Assembly: GCA_020160935.1 (NCBI GenBank)
Contig: JAIUPL010000003.1
Location: 124,001 to 188,000 of the forward strand
Source of the DNA: Bacteroidota bacterium
GTDB taxonomy: Bacteria > Bacteroidota > Bacteroidia > Chitinophagales > Saprospiraceae
Length of the DNA: 64,000 bases
Direction of reading: 5' to 3'
The translations under genes and the position numbers were made by a program. The notes under the pieces are model-generated. The model ran no database searches, was not told where the DNA came from, and was given only the letters and a program-made list of their open reading frames with translations. Position 1 is the first letter of the stretch; the number at the start of each line of letters is the position of its first letter. Positions 51,716 to 60,433 of the stretch are shown piece after piece.

Positions 51716-53380
51716 ATGAAAAAAATTCTTTTGTTTTTGCTGCTTGCCTGCCAGATCGGAATGGCTCAAACTTCCAAACCGATCAAATCGAATGTAGACC
51801 GTGTTATCGTTTTTAACCGGGGCGCCCAATTGTTTTCCACTGAAAAAATTTCCTTGCCGGCCGGCACACACCAACTCGTTTTCGAAAATATTTCCCCGTA
51901 TGCGCAGGAAGCATCCCTGCAAGCGGGTGCGGGGAATGGCGCAGTGGTGATGGACGTTCGATACAACCTGTACTATACTGTGGCTGAGAAAAAACCATCC
52001 GACCCTTCGCTGAAAAAACTGGAAAAGGACCTTAAGGCAGTGCTGGATTCGCTCACAGATGTGGGCTTTACCATGAAAGGACTACAAAACAGGATCAATA
52101 ACCTGTCCACAGAACGGACGATCCTGTTGGGTAACAGGATGATGAAGGGAGAATTTCAACGCGATTCATTGATCGTATTTCAGCAAAGCATTGAATACCT
52201 GCGTATTAGACTGGAAAATATCAACGCGGAAATGCTCAAACTTGAACGCGAGCAGAATAAATGGGGTGATCTCCGCTCGGCCCTCGAACAGCGACAAACT
52301 ACCTTGCAGACCCTGATTTCAGGCAATTACGAACCTGCAGGTGAAAATCCGCAGCCCGTTCCGCAGGTCATTATCACGTTGTTATGCGAACGCGCGGTTA
52401 ATACGGAAGTCAATTTCAATTATTTCGTAGAAAATGCCGGCTGGACGCCCGCTTATGATTTGCGCGCTGATAACAACTCTACAGACATGGAACTCAACCA
52501 CCGCGCAGGGGTATATCAAAGTTCGGGGATTGAGTGGAAAGATGTGTGGCTTACACTCTCGACGGGCAACCCAAATGAATCCGGTATTAAACCCGTTTTG
52601 AGTCCCTATTTGTTGAGTTATGAGCAATACAGGGCCGCTCCCAGAAAAAAAATGCAGGAGCAAGCCCTGGCCAAACCCGCAGCGTCGAATGTTACCGACG
52701 ATCTAAAAGAGAGGGCTGAAGAAGATGAGAAAGACATCGATGGCGTATTTGATTACACCGTTGTTACTCAAAATGCCTTGCGAACGGAGTATGAAATCAG
52801 CCTGAAATACACCATCGCTTCTGACGGACAAGCCCACCATGTCGTTATCCAGAACAAAAGAATTCCTGCGCAGTACAATTATGCCGTGGTGCCAAAACTC
52901 GACCCGGATGTGTTTCTCATGGCCCGCGTGACAGACTGGGAAGACCTCAACCTGGTGCCCGGGACTGCCAGGGTGTATTTTGAAGGCACTTATGTTGGGC
53001 AAACGGTTATCAACCCTGGTACCACCAACGATACCTTGCAGATCAATCTCGGCCGCGACAAAAGTATTGTGGTCAAGCGCACAAAACTGAAAGACAAGTC
53101 GCGCGAGAAAATTCTTGCCGAAAACAAGGAGGTCATCAAAACCTTTGAAATCAGTGTGCGCAACACCAAAAATATCCCCATCCGACTGATTGTGGAGGAT
53201 CAAATGCCCATTTCCTCCGACCCATCCATCAAAATTTCCTATGATGAGTACGGTAAAGCATCGTTTAATCCGGATACCGGTAAATTGATCTGGGATTTGA
53301 AACTAGACCCCAAGGAAAATAAAAAGGTGAGTTTTAGTTTTGGGGTGAAGTATCCGAAGGAGAGACAACTGCAAATTTAG
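51716..53380 (+). CDS. DUF4139/MuiA-family secreted protein
   Basis: This 554-residue protein has a signal peptide (1-18, ending GMAQ), an N-terminal DUF4140 part (VDRVIVFNRGAQLF, about residues 26-120), a coiled-coil-like centre (about 150-210) and a C-terminal DUF4139 beta domain with YDLRADNNS, EIDGVFDYTV-like DIDGVFDYTV and INLGRDKSIVVKRTKLKD. The family name derives from a mucoidy inhibitor; molecular function is unknown. The frame reaches back to 51653, but the ATG at 51716 starts the signal peptide. A palindrome begins at its stop codon. Confidence 0.85.
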   Translation: MKKILLFLLLACQIGMAQTSKPIKSNVDRVIVFNRGAQLFSTEKISLPAGTHQLVFENISPYAQEASLQAGAGNGAVVMDVRYNLYYTVAEKKPSDPSLKKLEKDLKAVLDSLTDVGFTMKGLQNRINNLSTERTILLGNRMMKGEFQRDSLIVFQQSIEYLRIRLENINAEMLKLEREQNKWGDLRSALEQRQTTLQTLISGNYEPAGENPQPVPQVIITLLCERAVNTEVNFNYFVENAGWTPAYDLRADNNSTDMELNHRAGVYQSSGIEWKDVWLTLSTGNPNESGIKPVLSPYLLSYEQYRAAPRKKMQEQALAKPAASNVTDDLKERAEEDEKDIDGVFDYTVVTQNALRTEYEISLKYTIASDGQAHHVVIQNKRIPAQYNYAVVPKLDPDVFLMARVTDWEDLNLVPGTARVYFEGTYVGQTVINPGTTNDTLQINLGRDKSIVVKRTKLKDKSREKILAENKEVIKTFEISVRNTKNIPIRLIVEDQMPISSDPSIKISYDEYGKASFNPDTGKLIWDLKLDPKENKKVSFSFGVKYPKERQLQI

Positions 53381-53483
53381 TTATGAGTTATGAGTTATGA
53401 GTTATTCTCACGTTGCTATCGGCTTCTTCATTAGGGTAGCCGATAGCAACGTGAAAATAACTCATAACTCATAACTCATAACT
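53379..53483. repeat. 46-bp-arm inverted repeat with TTATGAG heptamers between converging genes
   Basis: Arms 53379-53424 and 53438-53483 are reverse complements with one mismatch and a 13-nt loop. The outer part is three TTATGAG words; the inner part is a unique block around CACGTTGCTATCGGCT. Arm 1 overlaps the last bases of the stop codon of the DUF4139 gene and extra words run to 53489, near the anti-sigma stop. A bidirectional terminator function is plausible. Confidence 0.95.
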
Positions 53484-53492
53484 CATAACTCC

Positions 53493-54098
53493 CTACGCCG
53501 CTATTTTCTTCCACTGAATAATCGCTTTGGCAGGTTTGGAAGAGGTGATTTGCAGATCGTGGTGTTCGCCAATCTGCATAGTATAAAAGTCGCCTTCTGC
53601 GAGGCGGATGGTGCGTTGTTGGCCATCCATGCCAGTAATATAACAGGTGCAGGAACCTTCCAGAATCAAAAAACTTTCGAGTACATCGGTGTGTACTTCT
53701 TCCGGGATAAACTCCTTTACCCAGGCAACAAACAATTCACGCTCCTCATTTTCTTCGAGCGTATGCATGTATATGTCTTCGAAGTCTTCCGGAGGCTGGA
53801 TATTACTGGTAAGTTCTTGCCAATCCAGCAGGTTGGCAGACTCATCCAAAAAAGGGAGGTTATTTAGATTCAAGGGTTGGCGCTGGCTCTTTTGCTGATT
53901 GAGCAAACGAATTTTGTCCAGCACTTTGTTGCGCAGGTCGGGAGGTGGCGCCAGGGCATAATCATTGGCCAGATGGATTAAATCCTCCTCTGCCTGCACG
54001 ACAGCCTCCTGGCTTATCGGGGAGTCGGGGTGTTCGTTCAGAATTTCCCGAATTTCATCGCGTGTGATGTCATAATTCTTTTCCAAAGCAAAATTCAA
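53493..54098 (-). CDS. Cupin-type anti-sigma factor
   Basis: In this 201-residue protein the first 75 residues contain IHLANDYALAPPPDLRNKVL, a motif shared by anti-sigma-K/ChrR-type regulators. The C-terminal 80 residues form a cupin barrel (ESFLILEGSCTCYI, EGDFYTMQIGEHHDL). Unlike ChrR of Rhodobacter I see no N-terminal HxxxCxxC zinc motif, so any redox or ligand sensing would have to use the cupin. It is 12 bases after the ECF sigma gene and would inhibit that sigma factor. Confidence 0.8.
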   Translation of the reverse strand: MNFALEKNYDITRDEIREILNEHPDSPISQEAVVQAEEDLIHLANDYALAPPPDLRNKVLDKIRLLNQQKSQRQPLNLNNLPFLDESANLLDWQELTSNIQPPEDFEDIYMHTLEENEERELFVAWVKEFIPEEVHTDVLESFLILEGSCTCYITGMDGQQRTIRLAEGDFYTMQIGEHHDLQITSSKPAKAIIQWKKIAA

Positions 54099-54110
54099 TC
54101 GTTGTGTGGG

Positions 54111-54668
54111 TCAGGTAAAATACTGTCTGAGTTCTTTCATGGCAGTACGGGCGCGTAGTTTTACCGTACCCAGCGGGATATTAAAATGATCGGCAATTTC
54201 CTGTTGTGTATATCCTTCGAAATACATCCATTCAATCACCTGACGGCATGCGGGGGAAAGTTTGTCTACCAGTTGGCGAAGGCCCATGGTATCCGTTGAA
54301 ACCTGATAGGCAGACGAACCGCCACCCGTATCTACGAAGTGATCGAGCGTTTGGTTTTTATTTTTTTGAGAAAAATATTTGGATCGGGTAAAATCAATGG
54401 CCGTATTGCGGGCAATGTTGATCAGCCAGGTTACCAGTTTCCCTTTTTCTGCGTTGTATCGGGCTGCATTTTGCCAGATTTTAACAAAACAATCCTGCAA
54501 AAGGTTTTCCGCCTCTTTTCTATCAATTACAATACGAACGATTACACCAAACAGCAAGTTGGCATAATTGTCATATAACCGTGCATATGCTTCTTCATCC
54601 CCTTCAACTAGCAGGGAAATCAAATGCGCATCAGCGTTGGTTTGATTTGTTGCAAGTTCTACTGGCAC
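54111..54668 (-). CDS. ECF sigma factor (SigK/RpoE-like)
   Basis: This 185-residue protein has region 2 (AYARLYDNYANLLFGVIVRIV, AENLLQDCFVKIWQ, WLINIARNTAIDFTRS) and region 4 (LSPACRQVIEWMYFEGYTQQEIADHF, GTVKLRARTAMKELRQYF). It directs RNA polymerase to a small stress regulon, likely including the facing SnoaL and cytochrome genes. A full Bacteroidota promoter precedes it. Confidence 0.93.
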   Translation of the reverse strand: MPVELATNQTNADAHLISLLVEGDEEAYARLYDNYANLLFGVIVRIVIDRKEAENLLQDCFVKIWQNAARYNAEKGKLVTWLINIARNTAIDFTRSKYFSQKNKNQTLDHFVDTGGGSSAYQVSTDTMGLRQLVDKLSPACRQVIEWMYFEGYTQQEIADHFNIPLGTVKLRARTAMKELRQYFT

Positions 54669-54701
54669 TTTTTTAACAAGAGGTTTTCACTGGATGATGG
54701 A

Positions 54702-54733
54702 CAAAGGTAAAAATTTGAAAGAACCTGATCCAA
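54702..54733 (-). promoter_or_regulatory. Promoter of the ECF sigma operon (TTG-N21-TACCTTTG)
   Basis: On the minus strand TACCTTTG (54709-54702) with TTG at 54733-54731, spacing 21 nt, matches the consensus exactly. It lies 33 bases before the ATG. The promoter suggests housekeeping transcription rather than ECF autoregulation. Confidence 0.7.
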
Positions 54734-54790
54734 GATTTTGATTTCCTCGTACATGGGGAGAACAAAATTTCATCACAAAAATTTTTACCA

Positions 54791-55276
54791 ATGAAAATCC
54801 TTATTTTTTCCCTGGCCTGTATGGCTTTCCTCTCTGCCAATGCTCAAACACTGGCACAAAACAAGGCTGTTACGGATGCCTTTTATGTAGCCTTCAATGG
54901 CGATGCTGCCAAATTCGATGCATCTGCGTTGGTAGCGCCTGATTTTATCGATCATGCAATTCCCTCGGATGTATGGATGCAAATGGGCGCCAATGGCATC
55001 GAACGTTTTCAGAACAGCATTGTCGCTTTCAAACAGGCATTTCCAGATGTGCACGTACGCACGCTCAAAACCGTGGCAGAAGGCAATACGGTAATGGTGT
55101 ACCTGGAAATGACCGGCACCTTCACAAATGATTTTATGGGTCTGAAAGCCACCGGCAAATCTTTCAAATTGAATGATGTGGATATTGTTGAATTCAACAA
55201 CTCCGGAAAGGCCATTGCCCACTGGGCGGTGCAGGATGCTGCCGTTATGTGGATGCAACTAGGCGTGAAAATGTAG
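54791..55276 (+). CDS. Secreted SnoaL-like (NTF2 fold) protein
   Basis: This 161-residue protein has a signal peptide (1-19, ending ANAQ) and one NTF2/SnoaL fold with GIERFQNSIVAFKQAFPDVHV and ATGKSFKLNDVDIVEFNNSGKAIAHW. SnoaL-like 'ester cyclase' proteins often lack known substrates. It is divergent from the ECF sigma operon and paralogous to the double-domain protein at 56459. It is the first gene of a run with the cytochrome. Confidence 0.85.
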   Translation: MKILIFSLACMAFLSANAQTLAQNKAVTDAFYVAFNGDAAKFDASALVAPDFIDHAIPSDVWMQMGANGIERFQNSIVAFKQAFPDVHVRTLKTVAEGNTVMVYLEMTGTFTNDFMGLKATGKSFKLNDVDIVEFNNSGKAIAHWAVQDAAVMWMQLGVKM

Positions 55277-55356
55277 GAATTGTTTGATCACACCCTTTGA
55301 AAAGACTAATTGTTCCAAAATCTGGCAGGTATTACTGCTGAAAACGACAACCCAAC

Positions 55357-56328
55357 ATGAGACGTGTATTTAAATTTTTGCTGTACAGCATCGGCATTCT
55401 GGTATTGTTTGTGGCTGCTGCCGCCGCTTTTTTCTACTTTAAAGGTGTCCCGTCCTATGCTTTTGCACCGACGGCTGAAATAGCCGGACTGAAAGTAACA
55501 AAGGATAGCGTACACATTGCTCGCGGGGCAAAGATTGCAGCCCTGATGTGCAACGAATGCCATTTGGGTGAAAAAATGAAAATGACCGGCAAAATCATGC
55601 CCGATCTTCCAAAAGAATTTGGCGCCGTGGCTTCCTACAACATCACACAGGATGCAGACCATGGTATTGCAAAATGGAGCGACGGCGAACTGTATTATTT
55701 CCTGCGAACAGGTATTCGCAAGGACGGCTCCTGGGCGCCTCCTTTTATGCCTAAATTCCCCTTGATGGCCGATGAAGACCTGTATTCCGTCATTGCCTGG
55801 CTACGTTCCGACGACCCGCGGCTGCAGGCAACTCCAGACGAATACCCGCCCAATCAGTATAATTTGCTGGTTAAATTTCTGAGCAATGTCGCTTTTTCTG
55901 CACCGCCTTTGCCCGATCAGGTCATTGAGGTGCCCGACACTACGGACATGGTAGCACTCGGCAAATACGTGGCCAACGGGATGTCGGTTTGTTTCCCTTG
56001 CCACTCAGCCGATTTTAAAAAATTTGATCTGCTGGTACCTGAAAATACGCCTGGATTTTACGGTGGCGGCAACCCCATGCTCAATATGGAGGGAGAAATA
56101 GTGCATTCTGCCAATATCACCATGGACAAGGAAACCGGGCTTGGAAAATTCTCCCGACAGCAATTTCTGGAAGCCGTGAAATATGGCAAAAATCCCAGAG
56201 GTGGCTCCCTGGTGTATCCGATGTTTCCTCATACGACGCTGACGGATCAGGAGGTAAATGCCGTGTATGCCTATTTGCAGACCGTGCCTGTTATCCATAA
56301 TCCGGTAGATCGCTACGTCCGACATTAG
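55357..56328 (+). CDS. Membrane-anchored dihaem cytochrome c
   Basis: This 323-residue protein has an N-terminal anchor helix (about 7-28) and two haem-c sites, CNECH (65-69) and CFPCH (212-216). Each is followed by a helical cytochrome fold; possible Met ligands occur in MPKFP and YPMFP segments. It likely transfers electrons in the periplasm. It lies between two SnoaL-type genes of the same putative regulon. Confidence 0.9.
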   Translation: MRRVFKFLLYSIGILVLFVAAAAAFFYFKGVPSYAFAPTAEIAGLKVTKDSVHIARGAKIAALMCNECHLGEKMKMTGKIMPDLPKEFGAVASYNITQDADHGIAKWSDGELYYFLRTGIRKDGSWAPPFMPKFPLMADEDLYSVIAWLRSDDPRLQATPDEYPPNQYNLLVKFLSNVAFSAPPLPDQVIEVPDTTDMVALGKYVANGMSVCFPCHSADFKKFDLLVPENTPGFYGGGNPMLNMEGEIVHSANITMDKETGLGKFSRQQFLEAVKYGKNPRGGSLVYPMFPHTTLTDQEVNAVYAYLQTVPVIHNPVDRYVRH

Positions 56329-56398
56329 AAAACGGTGAATCCATTCTAATTCCCGCTTTCGGTTTATTTCAAACACAACTTTTTCAAAATTTCCATTT

Positions 56399-56430
56399 GT
56401 CCTGCAAAGGACCAGGCATGTCCATGCCTG
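56399..56430. promoter_or_regulatory. Two adjoining short dyads in the leader of the double SnoaL gene
   Basis: GTCCT-GCAA-AGGAC (56399-56412) is directly followed by CAGGCATG-TC-CATGCCTG (56413-56430), ending 28 bases before the ATG. They could be operator half-sites or mRNA hairpins. Confidence 0.3.
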
Positions 56431-56458
56431 CATCAATACTCACTTTTCTTAACTTTCC

Positions 56459-57328
56459 ATGTCAACCATGAAAAACACTTCTTTTTTCACCATGATGCTG
56501 GCAGTTTTCTGCTTGCAAACCGCTTTCGCTCAAGATGTTACCTCCAAAAACATGGCCTCCATCCGAAAAGCATATGATGCACTGAACCGCCGTGACTGGG
56601 CGACTTTTGCGGATCAGTGCGCTCCTGAATACACGGATGTAAATGTGGGCCCGGCTCCCGCAGTTGGCATCGAAGCGGCACTGGAGTTGTACAAACAGTT
56701 CGCGATGGGTTTTCCTGATTTTAAAATTCAAATCAACGAAATCGCTGCAATAAATCCTACTCGTTACCTGCTCCGGGTGACTGTAACCGGCACCAATACG
56801 GGCGCTTTCGGAATGTTGCCCGCTACCGGAAAATCCATTCATTTCGACGATTCGGATGTTGTGGAGTTCAACAACAACGGAAAATGCATCAGCCATTCCA
56901 TTACAAATGCCGGCGAGCCGCTTCGACAGATCGGGTATGGTTCCATGCTGAATCCTAATACCGGAGCAGTGATAGCCCTTTATGAAAAATTCGGCAAGGG
57001 CGACGTGCCGGGTATTCTGGCCATGTGCAGCGACGATGTCGTGTTCAATATCGAAGATCGTGTGTTCGACGATCATTCCCGCATGTTCAAGGGCAAGGCC
57101 CAGGTTGGGCAGTTTTTTCAGGAACTGGGTAGCAAATTCCAGTATTCCAAATTCCAGCCTGTGCGGTTTATTGCCGATGGCGATGATGTAGTGATCCTGG
57201 TAGATGTGGAATACAAACATATTCCTTCCGGTAAAATCTATACCTCTTCTTACACCCACCGTTTCAAACTCAAAAACGGGCAAGTGGTGTTGTTCAGAGG
57301 CATTGATGATTTTCAGATGATGAAGTGA
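56459..57328 (+). CDS. Secreted protein with two SnoaL-like domains
   Basis: This 289-residue protein has a signal peptide (ending FAQD, about residue 24) and two NTF2-fold domains (about 30-155 and 165-289). The first is paralogous to the 161-residue neighbour (ATGKSIHFDDSDVVEFNNNGKCISHS) and the second resembles SnoaL_2-type (VIALYEKFGKGDVPGILAMCSDDVVFN). The function is unknown. A second ATG three codons in is equally good. A short palindrome follows. Confidence 0.85.
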   Translation: MSTMKNTSFFTMMLAVFCLQTAFAQDVTSKNMASIRKAYDALNRRDWATFADQCAPEYTDVNVGPAPAVGIEAALELYKQFAMGFPDFKIQINEIAAINPTRYLLRVTVTGTNTGAFGMLPATGKSIHFDDSDVVEFNNNGKCISHSITNAGEPLRQIGYGSMLNPNTGAVIALYEKFGKGDVPGILAMCSDDVVFNIEDRVFDDHSRMFKGKAQVGQFFQELGSKFQYSKFQPVRFIADGDDVVILVDVEYKHIPSGKIYTSSYTHRFKLKNGQVVLFRGIDDFQMMK

Positions 57329-57340
57329 TTTGAGAGGGGC

Positions 57341-57381
57341 TGTTCGGTTTCGCCTTACATTATGTTAGGCGAAGCCGAACA
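57341..57381. repeat. 20-bp-arm palindrome after the double SnoaL gene
   Basis: Arms 57341-57360 and 57362-57381 are reverse complements with two mismatches and a single-base loop, in a 12-base-offset gap between co-directional genes. It lacks a T-tract, so a terminator call is weak. It is the shortest of the long palindromes in this window. Confidence 0.8.
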
Positions 57382-57409
57382 CCTATCTTGCCCCACAAAT
57401 CACCATTCC

Positions 57410-58420
57410 ATGGATTCACTGACGCATATCGCTGTAGGCGCCTGTATGGGCGAAGGCTTTGTGGGTAAAAAAGTAGGCCGTAAAGCCATGCTTTGGGGGG
57501 CACTGGCCCAAAGTATTCCGGATATTGATTTTCTGGCAGCACTGTGGATGGACACGCCACGCAGCCTGTTGGCACATCGGGGGTTCACACATTCTATTCT
57601 CTTTGGTGTGCTGATTTCAGTATTTTTTGCCTTGTTGGCAGAGCGTTGGCACCGACCACACAATATTTCATTCAAAAAATGGCTCTATTTCTTTACGGGC
57701 GTGGTGCTGGTGCATTTGCTACTCGATGCGTTCAATAACTATGGGGTAGGGTGGTTCGAGCCGTTCAGCACATATCGTATTTCCTTCAATGCTATTTACG
57801 TCGTTGATCCGTTATTTTCTATTGGGCCGGGCATCGCATGTCTGGCATTGTTGCTGTTAAAAAAACTGCATCTAAAGCGTGCCTTCTGGTGGAAATTCGG
57901 GCTGTATTCATGCGGATTGTATTTATTGTACTGTATTTATAATAAAACACTGATTAACAAGGACATAAAAGAAGTATTGATGCGGCAACAAATTCCGCAC
58001 GAACAATATTTTACTACGCCTGCACCTTTGCAAACCTGGCTCTGGTATGTTGTATCGGGCAATGAAAAAGGCTTTTATGTTGGCTATCGCTCTATATTTG
58101 ACCAAAAACGGGACATGGATTTCCATTTTTTCCCCAGGAATGAAAATTTACTTGCTTCCGTCGAAGATCAGGAAAGCCTGCTGCGTTTGAAGCGATTCTC
58201 ACAGGGTTTTTATACGGCGGAAAACTGGAATGATACCATCGTATTTAATGACCTGCGCTTTGGACAAGTGATCGGCTGGAAAGACCCGAAGGAGAAGTTT
58301 GCCTTTCATTTTTTCCTGAATAACTCAACTGACAACAGGATGGTGGTGCAGCGCGGCCGATTTGCAAAATGGGACAGATCTGTAGTAGTCAGGCTTTGGG
58401 AACGTATTAAAGGAGAATAG
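57410..58420 (+). CDS. YdjM-like membrane-bound metal-dependent hydrolase
   Basis: This 336-residue protein begins DSLTHIAVGACMGEG and has ALAQSIPDIDFL and HRGFTHSILF, the metal-binding His/Asp pattern of the LexA-regulated YdjM/DUF457 family. Several hydrophobic helices follow (about 70-190), then a soluble C-terminal part. The substrate is unknown. The frame extends to 57362 inside the palindrome; the ATG at 57410 fits the family. The next gene, a PLD protein, starts 38 bases later. Confidence 0.88.
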   Translation: MDSLTHIAVGACMGEGFVGKKVGRKAMLWGALAQSIPDIDFLAALWMDTPRSLLAHRGFTHSILFGVLISVFFALLAERWHRPHNISFKKWLYFFTGVVLVHLLLDAFNNYGVGWFEPFSTYRISFNAIYVVDPLFSIGPGIACLALLLLKKLHLKRAFWWKFGLYSCGLYLLYCIYNKTLINKDIKEVLMRQQIPHEQYFTTPAPLQTWLWYVVSGNEKGFYVGYRSIFDQKRDMDFHFFPRNENLLASVEDQESLLRLKRFSQGFYTAENWNDTIVFNDLRFGQVIGWKDPKEKFAFHFFLNNSTDNRMVVQRGRFAKWDRSVVVRLWERIKGE

Positions 58421-58458
58421 AACGTTCACGTTACTCTTTGCGAAACGAACTGCCATAT

Positions 58459-59640
58459 ATGCCCAACACTGTTTTTTCGCCCGAACAATACCTGCCCGGT
58501 AATGAAATTGAAATCATTCGGAGTGGCGAACCGTTTTTCAGCAACCTGATCGATCTGATCGACAAGGCTGAAAAGTTGTTGTATTTTCAGGTGTATATTT
58601 TTGAAGAGGACAATACGGGAAACGAAGTGGCGGGCGCTTTGAAACGCGCGGGAGCACGCGGTGTGGAAATTTACATGGCAGTGGATTCGTACGGCTCCAA
58701 AAACCTGTCGCCGGCTTTTATCGCCTCACTCCGAAAAAGCGGTGTCAGATTTCGTTATTTTTCGCCCCTTCCCAAACACTTTTATGCTTTCCGGCTTGGC
58801 CGCAGGTTGCACAGTAAAGTGATGGTAGCCGATGGTCGTGATGCTTTGGTCGGAGGTATCAATATTGCCGACAAATACAGAGGAACGGAAACAGAACCTG
58901 CCTGGCTCGATTTTGCTGTGCGCGTAAAAGGTCCGGTTTGTGCGGAGTTATCAGAAAATTGCAGATTGATTCATGGTAGAAGGAGAAGCCGTTCAAAAAT
59001 AAAAATAACGGATGCAAATCCTGAAGAATCACTTGCTCCGGCTTTGGCAAAAATGGCGCTCAACGACTGGTGGCGCCGAAAAAATCAGATCAGCGCAGGT
59101 TATCGTTCCGCATTCCGGAATGCAGAGTCCAGCATTTTTATCGTAGCCAGTTATTTCCTGCCCAGCAGAGGTGTTCGTTCTGCGCTGAAAAAGGCTTCCC
59201 GACGCGGGGTAAAAATAACGGTGCTGCTTCCGGGCAAACTCGATCTGCCTATGGCCAAACGCGCCACACGTTTTTTGTACAACTGGCTGTGGCGGAACAA
59301 GGTTGATATTTACGAATGGGATGAGAGCGTATTGCACGGAAAAATCGCGGTGGTCGACAACAAATGGTCTACCGTAGGTTCCTACAATATCAACCACCTG
59401 AGTGAGTACAGCAGCATAGAAGTAAATGTAGAAGTGCTCGATCCGGCGTTCGCGGCTTCTATCCATCAAATGCTGTCGGGACTGGTGCAGTTTTGCCGTT
59501 TGGTGCCAGAAGAACGCGCCCGGGATCGTAGCCTGATCGATCGATTTCTCAACTGGGCGTCTTATCTGCTGGGTAGATGGATGATGCTGTTTCTGTTCTT
59601 TTTAATTGCACGGGAACACCGGTATAAAACGATGCAGTAA
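58459..59640 (+). CDS. Phospholipase D-like (cardiolipin synthase family) protein
   Basis: This 393-residue protein has two HKD motifs: HSKVMVADGRDALVGGINIAD (about residue 122) and HGKIAVVDNKWSTVGSYN (about 300). This is typical of cardiolipin synthases, phosphatidyl transferases and some nucleases. It lacks the N-terminal helices of ClsA; a short hydrophobic segment near the C-terminus (YLLGRWMMLFLFFLIA) could anchor it. The stop directly abuts the LytTR regulator stop. Confidence 0.88.
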   Translation: MPNTVFSPEQYLPGNEIEIIRSGEPFFSNLIDLIDKAEKLLYFQVYIFEEDNTGNEVAGALKRAGARGVEIYMAVDSYGSKNLSPAFIASLRKSGVRFRYFSPLPKHFYAFRLGRRLHSKVMVADGRDALVGGINIADKYRGTETEPAWLDFAVRVKGPVCAELSENCRLIHGRRRSRSKIKITDANPEESLAPALAKMALNDWWRRKNQISAGYRSAFRNAESSIFIVASYFLPSRGVRSALKKASRRGVKITVLLPGKLDLPMAKRATRFLYNWLWRNKVDIYEWDESVLHGKIAVVDNKWSTVGSYNINHLSEYSSIEVNVEVLDPAFAASIHQMLSGLVQFCRLVPEERARDRSLIDRFLNWASYLLGRWMMLFLFFLIAREHRYKTMQ

Positions 59641-60384
59641 TCAGTATTCCAGCCAGGCTTTCACCTCCGACATTTTTCGTCGGGACACTTCCACCATGGT
59701 TCCATCCGACATTTGAAGATGCCCTGAGCGCAAAAATACCTGAGTGTGCGATCTGTTGACAATGAATGACTTATGCACTCTGTAGAATTGCCTGGAATCC
59801 AGCAGGCTTTCAAATTCGCCCAATGGACGCGAGGCAACAATGCGTTTTTTGTCTGCAAGGTGAAAACACGTATAGTTGCCATCGGCTTCGCACCAGATGA
59901 TGTCTTGCAGCGCCAGAAAGATCGTACCATCGAGATTGCGAATACTCAGGGTGAATTGTGAAGAATCGTTTGTCCGCATGTTTTGCATCAGGTGGTCGTA
60001 GCGGCTTGCAGTATCTGTCGAGCGCTTCCCGTGTTGCAGGTACCGGCTGACTGCATGTTTTAATTCTGTGGTATCGACCGGCTTCAACAGATAGTCGAAT
60101 GCGCTGAACCGAATCGCCTGAATGGCGTATTGGCTATACGCCGTCACAAAAATTACATCAAACCCTGGATCCGGGAAATGACGCAGCAGTTCGAAACCAT
60201 CCATATCGGGCATTTCAATGTCCAGAAAAACCAGGTCCGGCTGAAAACTGCGGATGCGTTCCATTCCTTCTTTCCCGCCCAAAGCCGTTGCCAGTTCGCT
60301 TATTTCCGGAACGAACTTTTCAATCAGAATCCGCAATACCTGTATCGTACTGCTTTCATCGTCGATAATGACTGCCTTTATCAC
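59641..60384 (-). CDS. LytTR-family response regulator
   Basis: This 247-residue protein has a receiver domain with acidic D8/D9, phosphoacceptor D55 in LVFLDIEMPDMDG, and conserved Lys in YLLKPVDT. A LytTR DNA-binding domain follows (about 150-247, FYRVHKSFIVNRSHTQVF). It lies 49 bases downstream of the sensor kinase gene on the same strand and should be phosphorylated by it. Confidence 0.95.
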   Translation of the reverse strand: MIKAVIIDDESSTIQVLRILIEKFVPEISELATALGGKEGMERIRSFQPDLVFLDIEMPDMDGFELLRHFPDPGFDVIFVTAYSQYAIQAIRFSAFDYLLKPVDTTELKHAVSRYLQHGKRSTDTASRYDHLMQNMRTNDSSQFTLSIRNLDGTIFLALQDIIWCEADGNYTCFHLADKKRIVASRPLGEFESLLDSRQFYRVHKSFIVNRSHTQVFLRSGHLQMSDGTMVEVSRRKMSEVKAWLEY

Positions 60385-60433
60385 AAGGCCAAGATAGGCG
60401 GTATTTCCTATACAGTTGTGTTGTGAATTTTCT

